From: JAGNHB01 sp964436005
Lineage (GTDB): Bacteria; Acidobacteriota; JAAYUB01
NCBI GenBank assembly: GCA_964436005.1
Contig: CAYTBK010000003.1
Span: 1-64,000, forward strand
Direction of reading: 5' to 3'
Length of the DNA: 64,000 bases
The translations under genes and the position numbers were made by a program. Positions 60,490 to 64,000 of the stretch are shown piece by piece. The notes under the pieces are model-generated. The model saw nothing but the letters and a program-made list of their open reading frames with translations, was not told the DNA's origin and did not search any database. How positions within the stretch are numbered: position 1 is the stretch's first letter; each line of letters begins with the position of its first letter.

Positions 60490-62472
60490 ATGGCATGGAA
60501 ATCTGTCTGGACTGCGCTGGTCGCGGCTTGCGCGATAAGCTCCTTCGCCGCCGGCGAAGCGGCGCCGAACTCCCTGGGCTCGAAGCAGAAGGCGAAGATC
60601 TACGACTCCTGCTTCGAGATCGTGGTGCGGAAGTCCGCCCAGGATTCCCTGACGTACGAGAAGGAACTGCCCTGGGACCTGGTGCCTTTCGCCGTCCGCA
60701 ACGACAAGTACCGCTCCATCGGCACGGCCTTCGCCATTTCCAAAACGGAACTCATCACCGCCTACCACGTGATGGAACTCGCCCAGGACTCCCTGGTCGA
60801 ACAGGAATACGCCATCCGGGACCGGGAAGGCCGCGTGTTCGAGGTGGACCAGATCAACGCCTTCGACCAGCGGAAGGACTTCGTCCGGTTCACGGTCAAG
60901 GGCCGGACCTTTTCCAACTGGCTGGAGCTCAACCCGGCCTTCCAGCTGAACCGGACGGTCTTCACCGCGGGCAACGCCCTCGGCGAAGGCGTCATCATCC
61001 GGCCGGGCGAACTGATCGGCACGCTGCCCGAGCCGGAAAACGGGGAGTGGAAGATCCTCAAGAGTTCGGCCGACGTCAACAGCGGGAACAGCGGCGGTCC
61101 TTTGCTGGACGAGAAAGGCAAGGTCATCGGCCTCGTGCTGGCGAGAAACGACAACATCTGCCAATCGCTGCCGGCGGGGGAGATCCTGAATCACCCCGGC
61201 CCGTTGGGGGTCGGCTACATGAAGGCCGCCTACGGCTTCACCCTCTACCCGAACCGGGGCCCCTACGTGGTGTACCGGCGCGAATTCCGGCTGCCCCAGG
61301 GCTACCGCGAACTGACGACCGCGGCGGCCAAGGCGCTGCAGGAAGAGTACACCCGCAACATGGACCTCTTCTTCGAGACGAACAGGGACACCATCTTCCC
61401 CCGCGGAACCGTTTCCGACATCGCCAGGTGCGCCGTGCCCACCAGCGTCTTCCCCGAAACCCTGTTCATGGACAAGGACAGCGGCAACTGGTACCTGTCG
61501 GACCTGAAGGTGAAGAGCACCGACATCGGCGACAGCGGCACCGTCGTGCTGGCCATGGTGGACGACACGTACTACGTCAGGGTCGCCAAGCCGAAGAGCG
61601 TCGCCCTGCGCGAGCTCTGCGACAACCCGAAGACCGGCATGGACCTCTTTCTGAAAGGGACCAGCATCACCCGCAAGATCGGCAACGAGGACATCCGCAT
61701 CACCTCGCTCGGCGCCCCCTATGAGAGCACGCCTTTCCGCGACGCCTGGGGAAGGCCCTGGACCATGAACCTCTGGCTGATCGAGTGCACCGACCAGGTC
61801 GTCGTGGCCATGTGCGCGCCGACGCCCCAGGGCTTCGTGATGATCTGCCGGTACGTCCCCTCCGCCCTGCTGAAGCAGTGGGTGTACGACATGAAGAAGT
61901 ATGTGGACTTCATCTACGTTCCCTACTCGGGCAAGTTGAAGGAGTGGAAGGAATTCCTGGCGCTGGGCGAAAAGCTCCCGGAAACCGTGGCCGGGGTGAA
62001 ATGCGATTTCCAGGCCGGGAAGTCCCTCTCCCTGCAATCCGGCCTCTTCCGGATCGAACTCGGCGCCGTTCCCCTGGAGATCGACGAGGACACGGTGCTC
62101 ACCATCAATTACGGACTGGTGGACAAGGGGGGGCAAACCGCGTGGCAACCGCGCCGGCTGCTGGTCTCGGAAGCCGCCCGCAACAACTATTTCGTCCTCA
62201 ACCGCCGCTTCCGCCCGTCCGCCACCATGCCGGAAAACGCGGTCAAGCAGTGGCGGGAACTCGTCAACCAGCGCCATCCCTACACCGGGACGGCCTTCAC
62301 CGCGGACGAACTGACCGCCGCGGGCTGCGTCCACCCCCGGTTCCGTGGCCGGAAAGAGGCCGAGCTGGAGCAGGTCTACACGATTTACCTCGCCAAGGAG
62401 GGGACCGTGGCCGGGGAGGTCGTCCGGCAGGGCCTGGACGCCCTGGAAACCGGGATCACGATCACGGACTGA
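60490..62472 (+). CDS. exported trypsin-like serine protease with long C-terminal region
   Basis: 660 residues. Signal peptide (about 1-21) then a trypsin-fold domain: catalytic H93 in I-T-A-Y-H-V-M-E, and S201 in N-S-G-N-S-G-G-P, the chymotrypsin-clan motif. The Asp is likely in the D-F-V-R-F strand between them but I did not fix its number. Residues about 300-650 are beta-rich with no recognised domain, longer than ordinary HtrA/DegP relatives and without a PDZ I could identify. GGAG is upstream of ATG 60490; ATG 60439 is rejected. The 3' end overlaps a convergent gene by 11 bases. Confidence 0.82.
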   Translation: MAWKSVWTALVAACAISSFAAGEAAPNSLGSKQKAKIYDSCFEIVVRKSAQDSLTYEKELPWDLVPFAVRNDKYRSIGTAFAISKTELITAYHVMELAQDSLVEQEYAIRDREGRVFEVDQINAFDQRKDFVRFTVKGRTFSNWLELNPAFQLNRTVFTAGNALGEGVIIRPGELIGTLPEPENGEWKILKSSADVNSGNSGGPLLDEKGKVIGLVLARNDNICQSLPAGEILNHPGPLGVGYMKAAYGFTLYPNRGPYVVYRREFRLPQGYRELTTAAAKALQEEYTRNMDLFFETNRDTIFPRGTVSDIARCAVPTSVFPETLFMDKDSGNWYLSDLKVKSTDIGDSGTVVLAMVDDTYYVRVAKPKSVALRELCDNPKTGMDLFLKGTSITRKIGNEDIRITSLGAPYESTPFRDAWGRPWTMNLWLIECTDQVVVAMCAPTPQGFVMICRYVPSALLKQWVYDMKKYVDFIYVPYSGKLKEWKEFLALGEKLPETVAGVKCDFQAGKSLSLQSGLFRIELGAVPLEIDEDTVLTINYGLVDKGGQTAWQPRRLLVSEAARNNYFVLNRRFRPSATMPENAVKQWRELVNQRHPYTGTAFTADELTAAGCVHPRFRGRKEAELEQVYTIYLAKEGTVAGEVVRQGLDALETGITITD

Positions 62473-63019
62473 CCTTTTTCAACAGGTATTCGTGGTTGCA
62501 GCAGTCGTGCCCTTCCATGAGCGTCTTGGTGCGGCGGAACTGCAGGTCGGGGTGGAAGCCCCGGCAGAAACCGTAATCGTAGGCGCAGTAGAAGGCCAGG
62601 CCGATGTCGGCCGCCTCCCGGCGCCGCATCTCCTCGGCGAAGACGCAGCGCTTGACGCAAATTCGCAGCATTTCGGGCGTTTTCGCCTCCACTTCCCAGT
62701 CGAGGGCCCCGCCGGACGGCCGCCACAGGATTTCCAGGATGGCGTCGAGGTCCCGCCGGGGCAACTCCGCGCCGCGGAGCCTCTCCTCGGTGGAACTTTC
62801 GACGTACGACCGCACCGCCTCCAGCACGCTGGGGCCGAAGCGCTTGACCAGCTGCCGGAACAGGCCGGCCCGGTCCCGCATCTCGCGCTTCTGCATGGCC
62901 AGGATTTCCTCCTCCAGCCCGCTGCGCTCCGCCTCCGCCGCCGGCAGGGCCGCCGGCAGGGCGCACAGCCCGGCGCAGGCCGCCAGCGTCTTCAGGCAAC
63001 TGCGACGATCGATCCCCAT
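62462..63019 (-). CDS. ATC-hydrolase-family exported protein
   Basis: 185 residues. A Tat-like leader (D-R-R-S-C-L-K, hydrophobic segment to about 28) suggests export as a folded protein. The C-terminal half reads D-I-G-L-A-F-Y-C-A-Y-D-Y-G-F-C-R-G-F-H-P-D, then F-R-R-T-K-T-L-M-E-G-H-D-C-C, matching the L-2-amino-thiazoline-4-carboxylate hydrolase (PF14196) type family; members are cysteine-using hydrolase-like proteins with few characterised functions. GGAGG precedes ATG 63019. Probably not the ATC enzyme itself in this context. Confidence 0.75.
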   Translation of the reverse strand: MGIDRRSCLKTLAACAGLCALPAALPAAEAERSGLEEEILAMQKREMRDRAGLFRQLVKRFGPSVLEAVRSYVESSTEERLRGAELPRRDLDAILEILWRPSGGALDWEVEAKTPEMLRICVKRCVFAEEMRRREAADIGLAFYCAYDYGFCRGFHPDLQFRRTKTLMEGHDCCNHEYLLKKVSP

Positions 63020-63112
63020 ACCGCCTCCTTCCCGCCCGATGTGTTGGGTGGGCATTGTAGAACAGCGGACGGACCAGAGGCAAGAAGCATCGCCACTTGC
63101 GGATAACCGGGA

Positions 63113-64000
63113 TCACTGGCCGCCCCGTCCCGCCACGGCCAGGGCCCGACGCTCTTTGGCGAAGCGGGCCGCCGCCGCCCGGAACTTCGCCTCGTCCAGG
63201 GCGTCCAGGGCCGCATTCAGGGAACGCGCATCGATCCCCAGCTTCCTTCCCATCGCCAAGGAAAACGCGACCCCGTACAGGTTCTGCCGGAGCACGTTGT
63301 CCGGGAGGGGCGTCAACCCCAGGAGGAACCCGAAGGCGTTCGCCGCCCTGGCCCGGTCCGCCGGGCCGAAGGGGGCGGAGAGAGCTTCCGCCAGGAGGCG
63401 GTCGAGGCCGGCAAAGGCCTGTTCCGCGGTTTCCGTCGGCGCCAGGCGCCTTTGGAGGACCAGGGCGTCGGGGTCGTCCAGCGGGGCGTAGAACACCTGC
63501 GCCGACGGGGGCCCGCCGGGAACGTTCACCCGTTCGAACAGCCTGGCCGCGGCCGCCAGAAAGGCGGCATAGTCCGGCTCCGCGGGTCGCGGGGCGCGCA
63601 CGGCCACCGCGGCGCACCCGCCGGCGGAACCGCCCCCCTCCGCCCGGGCCGGCTTCCCGTCGCTCACCGGCGTCCGGCCCGTCGATCCGCCGGGTATCGG
63701 AAAGGCCGGCGCCCTTTCTCCGGCCCGGATGCCCCCGAAGCGGGCTTCGATGATTTTCCGGGCTTCCTCCGGCCGCACCCCCCCGGCCACCACCAGGGTC
63801 GCGTTGGCGGGTTTGACGTAGCGGTCGAGAAAGCCCTGCACGTCGGGCACGGTCAGGGAGGAGACCTCCTGTTCCAGGCCGCCCTTGCGGCCGCCCGAGC
63901 GCGCCGGGCAGACCCCGGCCCGGGCCAGGTTCAAGGCCCCCAGTTCGGGCATGCCCCCGTACATGTTGCCGAGTTCCAGGTTCAGCCGGGGGATTTCCCG
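63113..64000 (-). CDS. M16-like metallopeptidase, N-terminal part beyond window
   Basis: The frame is open to the right edge (64000), so its start lies outside; what is seen is the C-terminal 295 or so residues. The segment V-x-D-V-Q-G-F-L-D-R-Y-V-K-P-A-N-A-T-L-V-V-A-G-G-V is the typical M16 (pitrilysin/insulinase) pattern between its two halves, and a second half with A-F-G-F-L-L and F-A-L-A-V-A-G-like end follows. The H-x-x-E-H zinc motif is not in this part, so this could be an active subunit's C-terminal end or the inactive partner. A possible internal ATG is at 63964 but is not the true start. Confidence 0.8.
   Translation of the reverse strand, partial: REIPRLNLELGNMYGGMPELGALNLARAGVCPARSGGRKGGLEQEVSSLTVPDVQGFLDRYVKPANATLVVAGGVRPEEARKIIEARFGGIRAGERAPAFPIPGGSTGRTPVSDGKPARAEGGGSAGGCAAVAVRAPRPAEPDYAAFLAAAARLFERVNVPGGPPSAQVFYAPLDDPDALVLQRRLAPTETAEQAFAGLDRLLAEALSAPFGPADRARAANAFGFLLGLTPLPDNVLRQNLYGVAFSLAMGRKLGIDARSLNAALDALDEAKFRAAAARFAKERRALAVAGRGGQ

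Noticed and set aside
59845..62334. 829-residue minus-strand frame under the CDF transporter and protease
   Set aside because: Antisense of two convincing plus-strand genes; no signature.
1..64000. CRISPR array, tRNA or rRNA genes, transposase or integrase
   Set aside because: No repeat-spacer periodicity, tRNA-like cloverleaf in intergenic DNA, rRNA-like sequence, or transposase motif was recognised by eye in any gap. A dedicated tRNA/Rfam scan was not possible here.

Overview
The window is a 64 kb piece of a GC-rich, diderm (Gram-negative type) bacterial chromosome. Evidence is strong G/C at third codon positions, a secretin-based type IV pilus operon (pilM-N-O/P-Q), lipoprotein, Sec and Tat-like signals, MreB, a RodZ-like protein and GalU. 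Gene content (FecR-like, GGDEF, PilZ and roadblock proteins, a CheA-like receptor kinase, Tdh/Kbl, a YeiP-type EF-P) would fit an Acidobacteriota- or Riflebacteria-like lineage or a deltaproteobacterial relative. I cannot place it from this sequence alone. A run of 100 Ns inside pilQ shows that it is a draft scaffold.

Layout. 1-840: AT-richer stretch with one doubtful small secreted ORF. 0.84-2 kb: rsgA (-). 2.4-7 kb: PilZ protein, CheA-like membrane receptor kinase and a TPR protein (+). 7-10.4 kb: YeiP-type EF-P, TspO, MFS transporter and PssA (-). 10.6-12.6 kb: secreted serine hydrolase and a small exported protein (+). 12.7-15.5 kb: large exported beta-helix-like protein (-). 15.8-17.3 kb: membrane histidine kinase (+). 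17.2-21.7 kb: five-gene operon rodZ-like / unknown / lytic transglycosylase / galU / ymdB (-). 21.8-24.2 kb: DUF4922-SpoIID fusion (-). 24.5-26.3 kb: lipoprotein and a radical SAM protein with its SPASM-like module in front (+). 26.4-37.2 kb: a long minus-strand run for surface glycan and lipid work: four-gene core (flippase, B12-type radical SAM, two GT4 glycosyltransferases) of lower GC, preceded by another GT4, another B12 radical SAM, a U32 peptidase-family protein and a CDP-alcohol phosphotransferase. A decayed methyltransferase seems to lie at its end.

37.5-43.1 kb (+) is the most unusual block. Seven genes have almost no spacing: two divergent thymidylate-kinase-like proteins (the second with an altered Walker A), a basic coiled-coil protein, a metallophosphoesterase, a degenerate-CYTH/CHAD protein, archease and a nitrilase-family amidase. 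It is followed by tdh-kbl (threonine to glycine plus acetyl-CoA) and a good terminator.

45.7-51.4 kb (-): pilM-pilN-pilO/P fusion-pilQ, then a roadblock/LC7 protein. The N gap in pilQ is flanked by an exact 55-bp duplication; removing gap plus one copy restores a single frame, so the break is an assembly artefact. 51.6-53 kb: pyrE and truA (+), convergent with moeA (-). 54.4-56 kb: GT2 and a methyltransferase. 56-62.5 kb: FecR-like protein, diguanylate cyclase with an I-site, mreB, a CDF metal transporter and a large trypsin-like protease. 62.5-64 kb: an ATC-hydrolase-family protein and the C-terminal part of an M16-like protein running off the end (-).

Several parts could work together in surface biology. 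Type IV pili, roadblock, PilZ, GGDEF and receptor kinases suggest surface motility and c-di-GMP control; the glycan cluster and galU build the surface; RodZ-like, MreB, SpoIID and SLT proteins handle cell shape and wall turnover. These links are inferred from co-location. No tRNA, rRNA, CRISPR array or transposase was recognised.
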